Assembly (NCBI RefSeq): GCF_000722775.1
Contig: NZ_JPFZ01000009.1
Span: forward strand, 372,001 to 436,000
DNA: 64,000 bases
Source: Streptococcus mitis subsp. hohhotensis
GTDB lineage: Bacteria > Bacillota > Bacilli > Lactobacillales > Streptococcaceae
Direction of reading: 5' to 3'
Under the pieces are notes generated by a model that saw only the letters and a program-made list of their open reading frames with translations, was not told the DNA's origin and made no database searches. Positions within the stretch are counted from its first letter, which is position 1; every line of letters begins with the position of its first letter. A program made the translations under genes and the position numbers. Positions 18,291 to 28,552 of this stretch are shown piece by piece.

Positions 18291-20258
18291 ATGAAATCGA
18301 AAAAGTGGCTCTTAACAGCAGGAGTGGTCCTGAGCACAACAGCTCTTTTAGTGGCTTGTGGAAAAGCTGATAAAGAAGCAGATGCACCGACAACATTTTC
18401 ATATGTCTATGCAGTAGATCCAGCATCTTTGGACTATAGTATAGCGACTCGTACATCTACAACAGATGTCATCGGGAACGTGGTTGATGGCTTGATGGAA
18501 AACGACCAGTACGGAAATGTTATTCCTTCCTTGGCTGAGGATTGGTCTGTGTCAAAAGATGGGTTGACTTATACTTACAAACTTCGTAAAGGAGTTAAAT
18601 GGTACACTTCTGAAGGTGAAGAATATGCAGAAGTAACAGCCCATGACTTTGTAACAGGATTGAAACACGTAGCTGACGGTAAGTCAGACGGTGTCTCTCT
18701 CATCCAAAATTCAATTAAGGGCTTGGATGCCTACATGACTGGTGAGACCAATGATTTCTCTACAGTTGGTGTTAAGGCCTTGGATGATTATACAGTTGAA
18801 TATACCCTAAACAAACCAGAAAGTTTCTGGAATTCTAAAGTTACAACAGCGACGATGTTGCCTGTAAATGAAGAGTTTTTGAAGGCATCAGGTAAAGATT
18901 ATGGAGCAGTTACTCCAGCAGGTATTCTTTACAATGGTCCTTATATCTTGAAGACCTTGACTTCTAAATCGTTAATCGAATACGAGAAAAATCCAAACTA
19001 CTGGGATAAAGAAAAGGTAAAAATTGAAAAGATCAAATTGACCTACTACGATGGTTCAGATCAGGAATCGTTGATTCGTAGCTTCTCTTCAGGTGCCTAT
19101 ACGACAGCCCGCCTCTTCCCAAGTAGCTCAAACTTTGCTTCTACTTTGGAACAATACGGAGATAAAATCACTTATAGTCCACAGGACTCAAGTAGCTATT
19201 ACTTCACCTTTAACGTAAATCGTCAGTCATATAATAAAACTGCGAAAACAAGTGAAGAGCAAAAGACTTCTACAAAAGAAGCTATGCTTAATAAGGACTT
19301 CCGTCAGGCTATCAACTTTGCCTTCAACCGCCATTCTTATGCTGCCCAGCTAAATGGTGAAGACGGTGCGGACAAGATTATTCGTAACAGCCTTGTTCCT
19401 GACAACTTTGTGCAAGCAGGTGGTAAAAACTTTGGTCAAATAGCTCAAGCTGAGTTGGTGAACTACGGTGACCAATGGAAAGGCGTTGAGTTAGTGGATG
19501 GTAAGGATTCTATCTACAACCCTGACAAGGCTAAAGCTGCGTTCGAAAAAGCTAAGAAAGACTTGGAATCTAAAGGGGTAACATTCCCAATTCACTTGGA
19601 TGTCCCAGTTGAACAAACAGATACCATCGCTGTTCAACAAAGCAACTCTTTCAAACAGTCAATCGAATCAACTCTTGGTGCAGAAAATGTTGTCATCGAC
19701 GTTCTTCAAATGACAGATAATGAAAAGGAAACAATCACTTCACAAGCGCGTGTTCCTTCTCAAAAAGATTATGATTTGAACAGTACAGGATGGGCTCCAA
19801 GTTATCAAGACCCAGCATCTTACTTGAATATCATGGATCCTAAATCAGGTTCTGCTATGAAACACCTTGGTATCACTAAAGGAAAAGATAAGGATGTTGT
19901 AGCGAAACTTGGTTTGGACCAGTATAAGAAATTATTGGATGATGCCGATTCAGAGACTACAAATCTTGAAGAGCGCTATGAAAAATATGCTAAGGCTCAA
20001 GCTTGGTTGACAGATAGTTCATTATTGATGCCAACAGCTTCATCTGGTGGTTCTCCAGTTGTAAGTAATGTCGTGCCATTCTCAAAACCATACTCACAAG
20101 TTGGTATTAAAGGTGACCCATATATCTTTAAAGGAATGAAATTGCAAAAAGATATTGTTACAACAAAAGAATATGAAGAAGCACTGAAAAAATGGCAAAA
20201 AGAAAAATTGGAATCAAATGGTAAGTACCAAAAAGAACTAGAAAAACACATTAAATAA
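18291..20258 (+). CDS. Oligopeptide ABC transporter substrate-binding lipoprotein (AmiA/AliA/AliB-like)
   Basis: A 655-residue family 5 solute-binding protein. The signal peptide ends in the lipobox LLVAC (Cys23), so it is a membrane-anchored lipoprotein facing the wall. The mature part has the SBP_bac_5 pattern: YVYAVDPASLDYSIATR, GLMENDQYGNVIPSLAEDW, LRKGVKWY, FRQAINFAFNR and GWAPSYQDPASYLN. In pneumococci several such proteins share the AmiCDEF permease and capture peptides for nutrition and signalling. No permease genes are adjacent, so it probably relies on that shared transporter. The start is ATG at 18291 after AAAGGAG. Confidence 0.9.
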   Translation: MKSKKWLLTAGVVLSTTALLVACGKADKEADAPTTFSYVYAVDPASLDYSIATRTSTTDVIGNVVDGLMENDQYGNVIPSLAEDWSVSKDGLTYTYKLRKGVKWYTSEGEEYAEVTAHDFVTGLKHVADGKSDGVSLIQNSIKGLDAYMTGETNDFSTVGVKALDDYTVEYTLNKPESFWNSKVTTATMLPVNEEFLKASGKDYGAVTPAGILYNGPYILKTLTSKSLIEYEKNPNYWDKEKVKIEKIKLTYYDGSDQESLIRSFSSGAYTTARLFPSSSNFASTLEQYGDKITYSPQDSSSYYFTFNVNRQSYNKTAKTSEEQKTSTKEAMLNKDFRQAINFAFNRHSYAAQLNGEDGADKIIRNSLVPDNFVQAGGKNFGQIAQAELVNYGDQWKGVELVDGKDSIYNPDKAKAAFEKAKKDLESKGVTFPIHLDVPVEQTDTIAVQQSNSFKQSIESTLGAENVVIDVLQMTDNEKETITSQARVPSQKDYDLNSTGWAPSYQDPASYLNIMDPKSGSAMKHLGITKGKDKDVVAKLGLDQYKKLLDDADSETTNLEERYEKYAKAQAWLTDSSLLMPTASSGGSPVVSNVVPFSKPYSQVGIKGDPYIFKGMKLQKDIVTTKEYEEALKKWQKEKLESNGKYQKELEKHIK

Positions 20259-20263
20259 TGCGG

Positions 20264-20302
20264 AAAACTCTATATCAGACAAGCCTGATGTAGAGTTTTT
20301 TC
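20264..20302 (+). terminator. Terminator after the peptide-binding protein gene
   Basis: AAAACTCTATATCAG and CTGATGTAGAGTTTT form a long stem with a 6-nt loop, followed by a T-run. Confidence 0.85.
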
Positions 20303-20355
20303 TTGCTAGTTTTAGGATTTTCTTGTAAAATAGAAAAAGTGAAGAGAGGTATGAA

Positions 20356-20586
20356 ATGAGTAAGAAAGATAAAAAAATTGAAATTCAAGTAGCAGATGCC
20401 AAGGTTAATGTAGGAAAAGACAGTTTTGAAGGCTATACCTTGACCATTGGTAAAAAAGTTATCGGAGAAATTGCCGAATTAGATGGACAATTTGCCATCA
20501 TAAAGAATGGGAATGTCGATAGTTTTTATAAAAAATTGGAAAAAGCTGTGGAAATTTTGATTGAAAATTATAATTTAGCAAAATAA
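20356..20586 (+). CDS. DUF2969 family small protein
   Basis: A 76-residue cytoplasmic protein of unknown function found in streptococci and relatives. It is rich in Lys and Val/Ile with a predicted beta-rich N-terminal half (KIEIQVADAKVNVGKDSFEG, IGKKVIGEIAELDGQFAII) and a C-terminal helix. It has its own ribosome site (AGAGAGG) and lies between a terminator and the tRNA genes. The small basic fold might suggest nucleic-acid contact, but nothing in the sequence proves it. Confidence 0.75.
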   Translation: MSKKDKKIEIQVADAKVNVGKDSFEGYTLTIGKKVIGEIAELDGQFAIIKNGNVDSFYKKLEKAVEILIENYNLAK

Positions 20587-20635
20587 GTCTTGTTTTTTTG
20601 AAATTTTCATGATATAATAGTCCATGTTGATTGTA

Positions 20636-20716
20636 GGAGAGATAGCGAAGAGGCTAAACGCGGCGGACTGTAAATCCGCTCCTTCGGGTTCGGGGGTTCG
20701 AATCCCTCTCTCTCCA
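20636..20716 (+). tRNA. tRNA-Tyr (GTA)
   Basis: Acceptor stem GGAGAGA pairs with TCTCTCC, with A as discriminator. The anticodon loop CTGTAAA carries GTA at 20670-20672. A long variable arm (type II, as expected for tRNA-Tyr) precedes the T-arm GGGGGTTCGAATCCCTC. A TATAAT box lies about 20 bp upstream. CCA is not encoded. Confidence 0.97.
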
Positions 20717-20725
20717 TTTTATCAA

Positions 20726-20797
20726 TGGGGTATAGCCAAGCGGTAAGGCAAGGGACTTTGACTCCCTCATGCGTTGGTTCGAATCCAGCTACCCCAG
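20726..20797 (+). tRNA. tRNA-Gln (TTG)
   Basis: Acceptor TGGGGTA pairs with TACCCCA, discriminator G. The anticodon loop is CTTTGAC (anticodon TTG) and the T-loop is TTCGAATCC. It begins 10 bases after tRNA-Tyr, so the two are co-transcribed. Confidence 0.97.
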
Positions 20798-20958
20798 TTC
20801 TTAGGTAATAATCAAGATAAAAAGCAAAATATCTTAGGGTATTTTATTTTTATAATTGAAAGACGTGAACGATATGAACATGTCCTTGCGGGTGCTTAGG
20901 AAAAAAATTATAAGTATGTCAAGTTTAAGAAAAACTTGATTGTTGGAGGATTTTTTAG

Positions 20959-22161
20959 ATGAACGAATTTGAAGATTTGCTAAATAGCGTTAGCCAAGTT
21001 GAGACTGGTGATGTTGTTAGTGCTGAAGTATTGACAGTTGATGCGACTCAAGCTAACGTTGCAATCTCTGGAACTGGTGTTGAAGGTGTCTTGACTCTTC
21101 GCGAATTGACAAACGATCGCGATGCTGATATCAATGACTTTGTTAAAGTAGGAGAAGTATTGGATGTTCTTGTACTTCGTCAAGTAGTTGGTAAAGATAC
21201 TGATACAGTTACATACCTTGTATCTAAAAAACGCCTTGAAGCTCGCAAAGCATGGGACAAGCTTGTTGGTCGCGAAGAAGAAATTGTTACTGTTAAAGGA
21301 ACTCGTGCCGTTAAGGGTGGACTTTCAGTAGAATTTGAAGGTGTTCGTGGATTTATCCCAGCTTCAATGTTGGATACTCGTTTCGTACGTAACACTGAGC
21401 GTTTTGTAGGTCAAGAATTTGACGCTAAAATCAAAGAAGTTGACGCTAAAGAAAACCGCTTCATCCTTTCACGTCGTGAAGTTGTTGAAGCAGCTACAGC
21501 AGCAGCTCGCGCTGAAGTATTCGGTAAATTGGCTGTTGGTGATGTTGTAACTGGTAAAGTTGCTCGTATCACAAGCTTTGGTGCTTTCATCGACCTTGGT
21601 GGTGTTGACGGATTGGTTCACTTGACTGAATTGTCACATGAACGTAACGTATCACCAAAATCAGTTGTAACTGTTGGTGAAGAAATTGAAGTGAAAATCC
21701 TTGATCTTAACGAAGAAGAAGGACGTGTATCACTTTCACTTAAAGCAACAACACCTGGACCATGGGATGGCGTTGAGCAAAAATTGGCTAAAGGTGATGT
21801 AGTAGAAGGAACAGTTAAACGTTTGACTGACTTCGGTGCATTTGTTGAAGTATTGCCAGGTATCGATGGACTTGTTCACGTATCACAAATTTCACACAAA
21901 CGTATTGAAAATCCTAAAGAAGCTCTTAAAGTTGGTCAAGAAGTTAAAGTTAAAGTTCTTGAAGTTAACGCAGATGCAGAGCGCGTATCACTTTCTATCA
22001 AAGCTCTTGAGGAGCGTCCAGCTCAAGAAGAAGGACAAAAAGAAGAAAAACGTGCTGCTCGTCCACGTCGTCCAAAACGTCAAGAAAAACGTGATTTCGA
22101 ACTTCCAGAAACACAAACAGGATTCTCAATGGCTGACTTGTTCGGTGATATCGAACTTTAA
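20959..22161 (+). CDS. rpsA: 30S ribosomal protein S1
   Basis: A 400-residue protein with four S1 OB-fold repeats (about residues 14-88, 105-173, 190-260 and 277-346). The last three show the GxVxxxxxFGAFV(D/E) pattern, for example GKVARITSFGAFIDLGGVDG. The C-terminal tail, rich in K, R and E, ends MADLFGDIEL. S1 helps mRNA binding at the small subunit. This is the short Gram-positive form (six repeats in E. coli). Codon use is strongly biased, as expected for high expression. The 160-bp leader after tRNA-Gln contains several small hairpins that could mediate autoregulation. Confidence 0.95.
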   Translation: MNEFEDLLNSVSQVETGDVVSAEVLTVDATQANVAISGTGVEGVLTLRELTNDRDADINDFVKVGEVLDVLVLRQVVGKDTDTVTYLVSKKRLEARKAWDKLVGREEEIVTVKGTRAVKGGLSVEFEGVRGFIPASMLDTRFVRNTERFVGQEFDAKIKEVDAKENRFILSRREVVEAATAAARAEVFGKLAVGDVVTGKVARITSFGAFIDLGGVDGLVHLTELSHERNVSPKSVVTVGEEIEVKILDLNEEEGRVSLSLKATTPGPWDGVEQKLAKGDVVEGTVKRLTDFGAFVEVLPGIDGLVHVSQISHKRIENPKEALKVGQEVKVKVLEVNADAERVSLSIKALEERPAQEEGQKEEKRAARPRRPKRQEKRDFELPETQTGFSMADLFGDIEL

Positions 22162-22178
22162 TCAAATTGAAAATTCAC

Positions 22179-22214
22179 AAAATCCTTTGTTTTCTAAACA
22201 AGGGATTTTTCTTT
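22179..22214 (+). terminator. Terminator after rpsA
   Basis: AAATCCTTTGTTT pairs with AAACAAGGGATTT across a short loop, followed by TTTCTTTT. Confidence 0.8.
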
Positions 22215-22231
22215 TGTCTGTAAGCCTTTTT

Positions 22232-22240
22232 TGATATAAT
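22232..22240 (+). promoter_or_regulatory. Extended -10 promoter for a leaderless msrC transcript
   Basis: TGA-TATAAT (hexamer 22235-22240) ends 6 nt before the ATG at 22247, and the intervening AGTTCT holds no ribosome site. The +1 would coincide with the A of ATG. Confidence 0.7.
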
Positions 22241-22246
22241 AGTTCT

Positions 22247-22744
22247 ATGTTAGAATCAGAAAAACAATCACGTTATCAAATGTTAAATGAGGAGTTCTCT
22301 TTTTTATTGGAAGGCGAAACCAATGTTTTGGCTAATCTTTCCAACGCCAGTGCTCTTCTAAAATCACGCTTTCCTAATACCGTATTTGCAGGCTTTTATC
22401 TGTTCGATGGAAAGGAATTGGTTTTAGGTCCTTTCCAAGGAGGTGTTTCCTGCATCCGTATTGCACTGGGAAAAGGTGTTTGTGGGGAGGCGGCTCATTT
22501 TCAGGAAACTGTTCTGGTTGGTGATGTAACAACTTATCCCAACTATATTTCTTGTGATAGTAGAGCAAAAAGTGAAATTGTTGTTCCGATAGTTAAGAAT
22601 GGTCAATTGCTAGGGGTTCTGGATCTGGATTCTTCAGAGATTGATGATTATGATACTATGGATCGAGATTATTTGGAACAATTTGTCGCTATTTTGCTTG
22701 AAAAGACAGAATGGGACTTTACAATGTTTGGGGAGAAAGCCTAA
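22247..22744 (+). CDS. msrC: Free methionine-(R)-sulfoxide reductase (GAF-domain fRMsr)
   Basis: A 165-residue single GAF-domain protein. It has the three conserved Cys of the free-Met-R-sulfoxide reductase group: Cys69 in GGVSCIRI, Cys79 in GKGVCGEAA and Cys103 in [12 protein letters not shown]. The enzyme reduces free methionine-R-sulfoxide, a repair task that suits hydrogen-peroxide-producing streptococci. No ribosome site precedes the ATG; an extended -10 box lies exactly six bases upstream, so the mRNA is probably leaderless. The stop overlaps the dnaX start (TAATG). Confidence 0.85.
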   Translation: MLESEKQSRYQMLNEEFSFLLEGETNVLANLSNASALLKSRFPNTVFAGFYLFDGKELVLGPFQGGVSCIRIALGKGVCGEAAHFQETVLVGDVTTYPNYISCDSRAKSEIVVPIVKNGQLLGVLDLDSSEIDDYDTMDRDYLEQFVAILLEKTEWDFTMFGEKA

Positions 22745-24399
22745 TGTATCAAGCACTTTATCGAAAATATAGAAGTCAAAATTTCTCCCAGTTGGTTGGT
22801 CAAGAAGTTGTGGCTAAGACCCTTAAACAAGCTGTAGAGCAAGAGAAAATAAGTCATGCTTATCTTTTTTCTGGTCCTCGTGGAACGGGAAAAACCAGTG
22901 TGGCTAAGATCTTTGCCAAGGCTATGAACTGTCCCAATCAAGTGGGTGGTGAACCATGTAATAACTGCTATATTTGTCAGGCAGTGACGGATGGTAGTTT
23001 AGAAGATGTCATCGAAATGGATGCAGCCTCTAATAATGGGGTGGATGAAATCCGTGAAATTCGTGATAAATCTACCTATGCCCCTAGTCTTGCCCGTTAT
23101 AAGGTTTATATCATAGACGAGGTTCACATGCTGTCTACAGGAGCTTTTAATGCCCTCCTAAAGACGCTGGAAGAGCCAACACAGAATGTAGTCTTTATTT
23201 TGGCCACTACTGAATTGCACAAGATTCCTGCCACTATTCTATCCCGTGTGCAACGTTTTGAATTTAAATCGATTAAGACACAGGATATTAAGGAACATAT
23301 CCACTATATTTTAGAAAAAGAAAATATTACTTCTGAACCAGAGGCTGTGGAAATTATCGCTAGACGAGCTGAAGGTGGAATGCGGGACGCCTTGTCTATT
23401 TTGGATCAAGCCCTGAGTTTGACACAGGGAAATGAATTGACGACTGCTATCTCTGAAGAAATTACTGGCACCATTAGCCTATCAGCCTTGGATGATTATG
23501 TGGCTGCCTTGTCTCAACAGGATGTTCCCAAGGCCTTGTCTTGCTTAAATCTTCTCTTTGAAAATGGTAAGAGCATGACTCGTTTTGTGACCGACCTTTT
23601 GCACTATTTAAGAGACTTGTTAATTGTTCAAACAGGGGGAGAAAACACTCATCATAGTCCAGTATTTGTAGAGAATTTGGCACTTCCTCAAGAAAATCTG
23701 TTTGAAATGATTCGCTTAGCGACAGTCAGTTTAGCAGATATTAAGTCTAGTTTGCAGCCTAAGATTTATGCTGAGATGATGACTATTCGCTTGGCGGAGG
23801 TTAAGCCTGAAGCAACTCTTTCTGGGGCGGTTGAACATGAAATTTCTGCATTGAGACAGGAAGTTGCCCGTCTCAAACATGAACTCGCCAATGTGGGAAC
23901 CGTAGCTAAGCCAACAAATCCAGCTCCTAGTCGTCCAACAGCAGGCAAGACAGTCTATCGTGTGGATCGTAATAAAGTCCAATCTATCTTACAAGAGGCT
24001 GTCGAAAATCCTGATTTAGCACGTCAAAATCTGATACGCTTGCAGAATGCCTGGGGAGAGGTGATTGAAAGTCTAGGAGGTCCTGATAAGGCTTTGCTAG
24101 TTGGTTCTCAACCGGTTGCGGCCAATGAACACCATGCTATTCTTGCTTTTGAGTCTAACTTCAATGCTGGTCAAACCATGAAACGAGACAATCTCAACAC
24201 CATGTTTGGCAATATCCTCAGTCAGGCAGCAGGTTTTTCACCTGAGATTTTAGCTATTTCCATGGAGGAATGGAAAGAAGTTCGCGCAGCCTTTTCAGCC
24301 AAAGCCAAATCTTCTCAAACTGAAAAAGAAGCAGAAGAAAGTCTGATTCCAGAAGGATTTGAATTTTTGGCTGATAAAGTGAAGGTAGAAGAAGACTAA
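22744..24399 (+). CDS. dnaX: DNA polymerase III subunits gamma and tau
   Basis: The clamp-loader ATPase, 551 residues. The AAA+ domain shows Walker A GPRGTGKTSVAK, a zinc module (CPNQVGGEPCNNCYIC), Walker B YIIDEVHML and sensor LSRVQRFEF, followed by the tau-like C-terminal region after about residue 370. The start is the ATG at 22744, overlapping the msrC stop by one base; an earlier in-frame ATG at 22711 lies inside msrC. I see no obvious A-run slippage site for a shorter gamma form. It is the second gene of the msrC operon. Confidence 0.95.
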   Translation: MYQALYRKYRSQNFSQLVGQEVVAKTLKQAVEQEKISHAYLFSGPRGTGKTSVAKIFAKAMNCPNQVGGEPCNNCYICQAVTDGSLEDVIEMDAASNNGVDEIREIRDKSTYAPSLARYKVYIIDEVHMLSTGAFNALLKTLEEPTQNVVFILATTELHKIPATILSRVQRFEFKSIKTQDIKEHIHYILEKENITSEPEAVEIIARRAEGGMRDALSILDQALSLTQGNELTTAISEEITGTISLSALDDYVAALSQQDVPKALSCLNLLFENGKSMTRFVTDLLHYLRDLLIVQTGGENTHHSPVFVENLALPQENLFEMIRLATVSLADIKSSLQPKIYAEMMTIRLAEVKPEATLSGAVEHEISALRQEVARLKHELANVGTVAKPTNPAPSRPTAGKTVYRVDRNKVQSILQEAVENPDLARQNLIRLQNAWGEVIESLGGPDKALLVGSQPVAANEHHAILAFESNFNAGQTMKRDNLNTMFGNILSQAAGFSPEILAISMEEWKEVRAAFSAKAKSSQTEKEAEESLIPEGFEFLADKVKVEED

Positions 24400-24411
24400 A
24401 GAAAGATTTCA

Positions 24412-24420
24412 TGATACAAT
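24412..24420 (+). promoter_or_regulatory. Extended -10 promoter for a leaderless DUF3272 transcript
   Basis: TGA-TACAAT (hexamer 24415-24420) ends 6 nt before the ATG at 24427; the spacer AAGTTT is not a ribosome site. Confidence 0.65.
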
Positions 24421-24426
24421 AAGTTT

Positions 24427-24621
24427 ATGAATAGACAACAATTTATTATCATCGCGCTGTTTACAGCTGCTGAGACCTATTTTTTCAATGAAGCTTGGAT
24501 GACTGGGCGTTATATTATGGCAGCCTTTTGGGCCATTTTGCTCTTTAGAAATTTCCGAGTTAGTTACTTGATGGGCAAGATTGTAGATGTCATTGACCAG
24601 CATTTAAAAGGAAAAGACTAG
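24427..24621 (+). CDS. DUF3272 family small membrane protein
   Basis: A 64-residue protein with two short hydrophobic segments (IIIALFTAAETYFF and YIMAAFWAILLF) and a basic, helical C-terminus (MGKIVDVIDQHLKGKD). It is of unknown function and conserved next to dnaX in mitis-group streptococci as I recall. It lacks a Shine-Dalgarno sequence and starts six bases after an extended -10 box, so it is a likely leaderless gene. A compact terminator follows and separates it from the suf operon. Confidence 0.75.
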   Translation: MNRQQFIIIALFTAAETYFFNEAWMTGRYIMAAFWAILLFRNFRVSYLMGKIVDVIDQHLKGKD

Positions 24622-24643
24622 TCCTCAGCTTCTAGACAAAATC

Positions 24644-24664
24644 AAAGCCTTTTAGGCTTTTTTT
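24644..24664 (+). terminator. Terminator after the DUF3272 gene
   Basis: AAAGCCT and AGGCTTT with a 2-nt loop core, then TTTT. It lies immediately before the TGT-TATACT extended -10 box (24667-24672) that probably drives the suf operon. Confidence 0.75.
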
Positions 24665-24770
24665 GTTATACTATAAAAGTATATTTATTGACCTTTTACC
24701 GTATTTTCTAGGGAAATCAAGTATGTTTCCAGTAAGAACTGTAAAGGTCTTAAAAAAGAAAGGAATTATC

Positions 24771-25541
24771 ATGTCAGTATTAGAGATCAAAGATCTTCAC
24801 GTCGAGATTGAAGGAAAAGAAATTTTAAAAGGGGTTAACCTGACCCTGAAAACAGGAGAAATCGCCGCTATCATGGGACCAAATGGTACTGGTAAATCGA
24901 CTCTTTCTGCCGCTATCATGGGAAATCCAAACTATGAAGTGACCAAAGGTGAAGTCTTGTTTGATGGCGTAAACATCCTTGAGTTGGAAGTGGACGAGCG
25001 TGCGCGTATGGGACTTTTCCTTGCTATGCAATACCCATCAGAAATTCCTGGCATTACTAACGCTGAGTTTCTTCGTGCAGCTATGAATGCTGGTAAAGAA
25101 GATGATGAGAAGATTTCAGTTCGTGAGTTTATCACTAAATTGGACGAGAAGATGGAATTGCTCAACATGAAAGAAGAAATGGCTGAGCGTTACCTCAACG
25201 AAGGTTTCTCTGGTGGTGAGAAAAAACGTAATGAGATTCTTCAACTTTTGATGTTGGAGCCAACATTTGCCCTTTTGGATGAGATTGACTCTGGTCTTGA
25301 TATTGACGCTCTTAAAGTTGTTTCTAAAGGTGTGAATGCTATGCGTGGTGAAGGCTTTGGTGCTATGATTATCACTCACTACCAACGTCTTTTGAACTAC
25401 ATCACACCTGATGTGGTACACGTGATGATGGAAGGTCGTGTTGTCCTTTCAGGTGGTCCAGAATTGGCTGCGCGTTTGGAACGTGAAGGATACGCAAAAT
25501 TAGCTGAAGAACTTGGCTACGACTACAAGGAAGAATTGTAA
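24771..25541 (+). CDS. sufC: Fe-S cluster assembly ATPase SufC
   Basis: The soluble ABC-type ATPase of the SUF machinery, 256 residues, which works with SufB and SufD in the SufBCD scaffold. It has Walker A GPNGTGKSTL (near residue 38), signature FSGGEKKRNEILQ and Walker B FALLDEIDSGLD. I chose the ATG at 24771 after AAAGGAATT; upstream in-frame ATGs at 24663 and 24723 lack a ribosome site and add a non-family extension. It is the first gene of sufCDSUB, all on one strand with gaps of 27, 10, -14 and 57 bases. Confidence 0.96.
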   Translation: MSVLEIKDLHVEIEGKEILKGVNLTLKTGEIAAIMGPNGTGKSTLSAAIMGNPNYEVTKGEVLFDGVNILELEVDERARMGLFLAMQYPSEIPGITNAEFLRAAMNAGKEDDEKISVREFITKLDEKMELLNMKEEMAERYLNEGFSGGEKKRNEILQLLMLEPTFALLDEIDSGLDIDALKVVSKGVNAMRGEGFGAMIITHYQRLLNYITPDVVHVMMEGRVVLSGGPELAARLEREGYAKLAEELGYDYKEEL

Positions 25542-25568
25542 TTCCCTCGTATCTTTTAGGAGAAGTAA

Positions 25569-26831
25569 ATGACTAAAGAAAATATTAAACTTTTTTCAGA
25601 AATGCACGCTGAACCAAGCTGGTTGGCTGACCTCCGTCAAAAAGCTTTTGACAAGATTGAGACTTTGGAATTACCAGTTATTGAGCGTGTCAAATTCCAC
25701 CGTTGGAATCTGGGGGATGGAACGATTACAGAAAGCGAGCCATCAGCAAATGTTCCAGATTTCACAGCTCTAGATAACCACTTGAAGTTGGTGCAAGTAG
25801 GAACTCAAACTGTTTTTGAGCAAACTCCAGTTGAGTTAGCTGAACAGGGTGTTGTCTTCACAGATTTCCATTCAGCTTTAGAAGAAATTCCAGAGCTGAT
25901 CGAAGAATTCTTCATGTCATCTGTTAAGTATGACGATGACAAGTTGGCAGCTTATCACACTGCTTACTTTAACAGTGGTGCTGTTCTCTACATTCCTGAT
26001 AATGTTGAGATTGCTGAACCTATCGAAGGAATTTTCTATCAAGACAGCGATAGCGATGTGCCGTTTAACAAGCATATTATGATTATCGCTGGTAAAAATT
26101 CTAAGATTAGTTATCTGGAACGTTTAGAGTCACGTGGTGAAGGAAGTGCCAAAGTAACTGCTAATATCACAGTAGAAGTAATTGCACGTTCTGGTGCTCA
26201 AGTGAAGTTTGCTGCGATCGACCGTCTAGGTGAAAACGTCACTGCTTACATTAGCCGTCGTGGTAAATTAGGCAACGATGCAAGCATTGACTGGGCAATC
26301 GGTGTCATGAACGAAGGGAACGTCGTTGCGGACTTTGATAGCGACTTGATTGGAAATGGTAGCCATGCGGACCTTAAAGTGGTAGCTCTTTCAAGTGGCC
26401 GTCAGGTACAAGGGATTGATACCCGAGTAACTAACTATGGTTGCAACTCAATCGGAAATATCCTACAACATGGGGTTATTCTTGAAAAAGCAACTTTAAC
26501 TTTCAACGGTATCGGTCACATTATCAAGGGTGCTAAGGGAGCGGATGCGCAACAAGAGAGTCGTGTTCTTATGCTTTCAGACCAAGCACGTTCAGATGCC
26601 AACCCAATTCTTTTGATTGATGAAAATGACGTAACTGCTGGTCACGCTGCTTCTATCGGACAAGTAGATCCAGAAGATATGTACTACCTCATGAGCCGTG
26701 GCTTGGATAAGGCAACTGCAGAACGCTTGGTTGTTCGTGGTTTCCTTGGATCTGTTATCGTTGAGATTCCAGTCAAGGAAGTTCGTGATGAAATGATTGC
26801 AACTATCGAAGAAAAATTGTCAAAACGCTAA
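25569..26831 (+). CDS. sufD: Fe-S cluster assembly protein SufD
   Basis: A 420-residue beta-helix scaffold paralogous to SufB. The conserved core includes IMIIAGKNSKISYLERLES, QGIDTRVTNYGCNSIGNILQ and the C-terminal block DENDVTAGHAASIGQVDPED followed by YYLMSRGL. With SufB and SufC it forms the complex on which Fe-S clusters are built. The N-terminal part (residues 1-120) is helical and less conserved, as usual. It follows sufC by 27 bases with an AGGAG site. Confidence 0.95.
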   Translation: MTKENIKLFSEMHAEPSWLADLRQKAFDKIETLELPVIERVKFHRWNLGDGTITESEPSANVPDFTALDNHLKLVQVGTQTVFEQTPVELAEQGVVFTDFHSALEEIPELIEEFFMSSVKYDDDKLAAYHTAYFNSGAVLYIPDNVEIAEPIEGIFYQDSDSDVPFNKHIMIIAGKNSKISYLERLESRGEGSAKVTANITVEVIARSGAQVKFAAIDRLGENVTAYISRRGKLGNDASIDWAIGVMNEGNVVADFDSDLIGNGSHADLKVVALSSGRQVQGIDTRVTNYGCNSIGNILQHGVILEKATLTFNGIGHIIKGAKGADAQQESRVLMLSDQARSDANPILLIDENDVTAGHAASIGQVDPEDMYYLMSRGLDKATAERLVVRGFLGSVIVEIPVKEVRDEMIATIEEKLSKR

Positions 26832-26838
26832 GGGGTAG

Positions 26839-28495
<1,657 letters not shown>

Positions 28496-28552
28496 GGCAA
28501 GTTTCTTTTGTCTTATGAATCAGTAGAAATGAAGAATGAAAGAAAGGATATT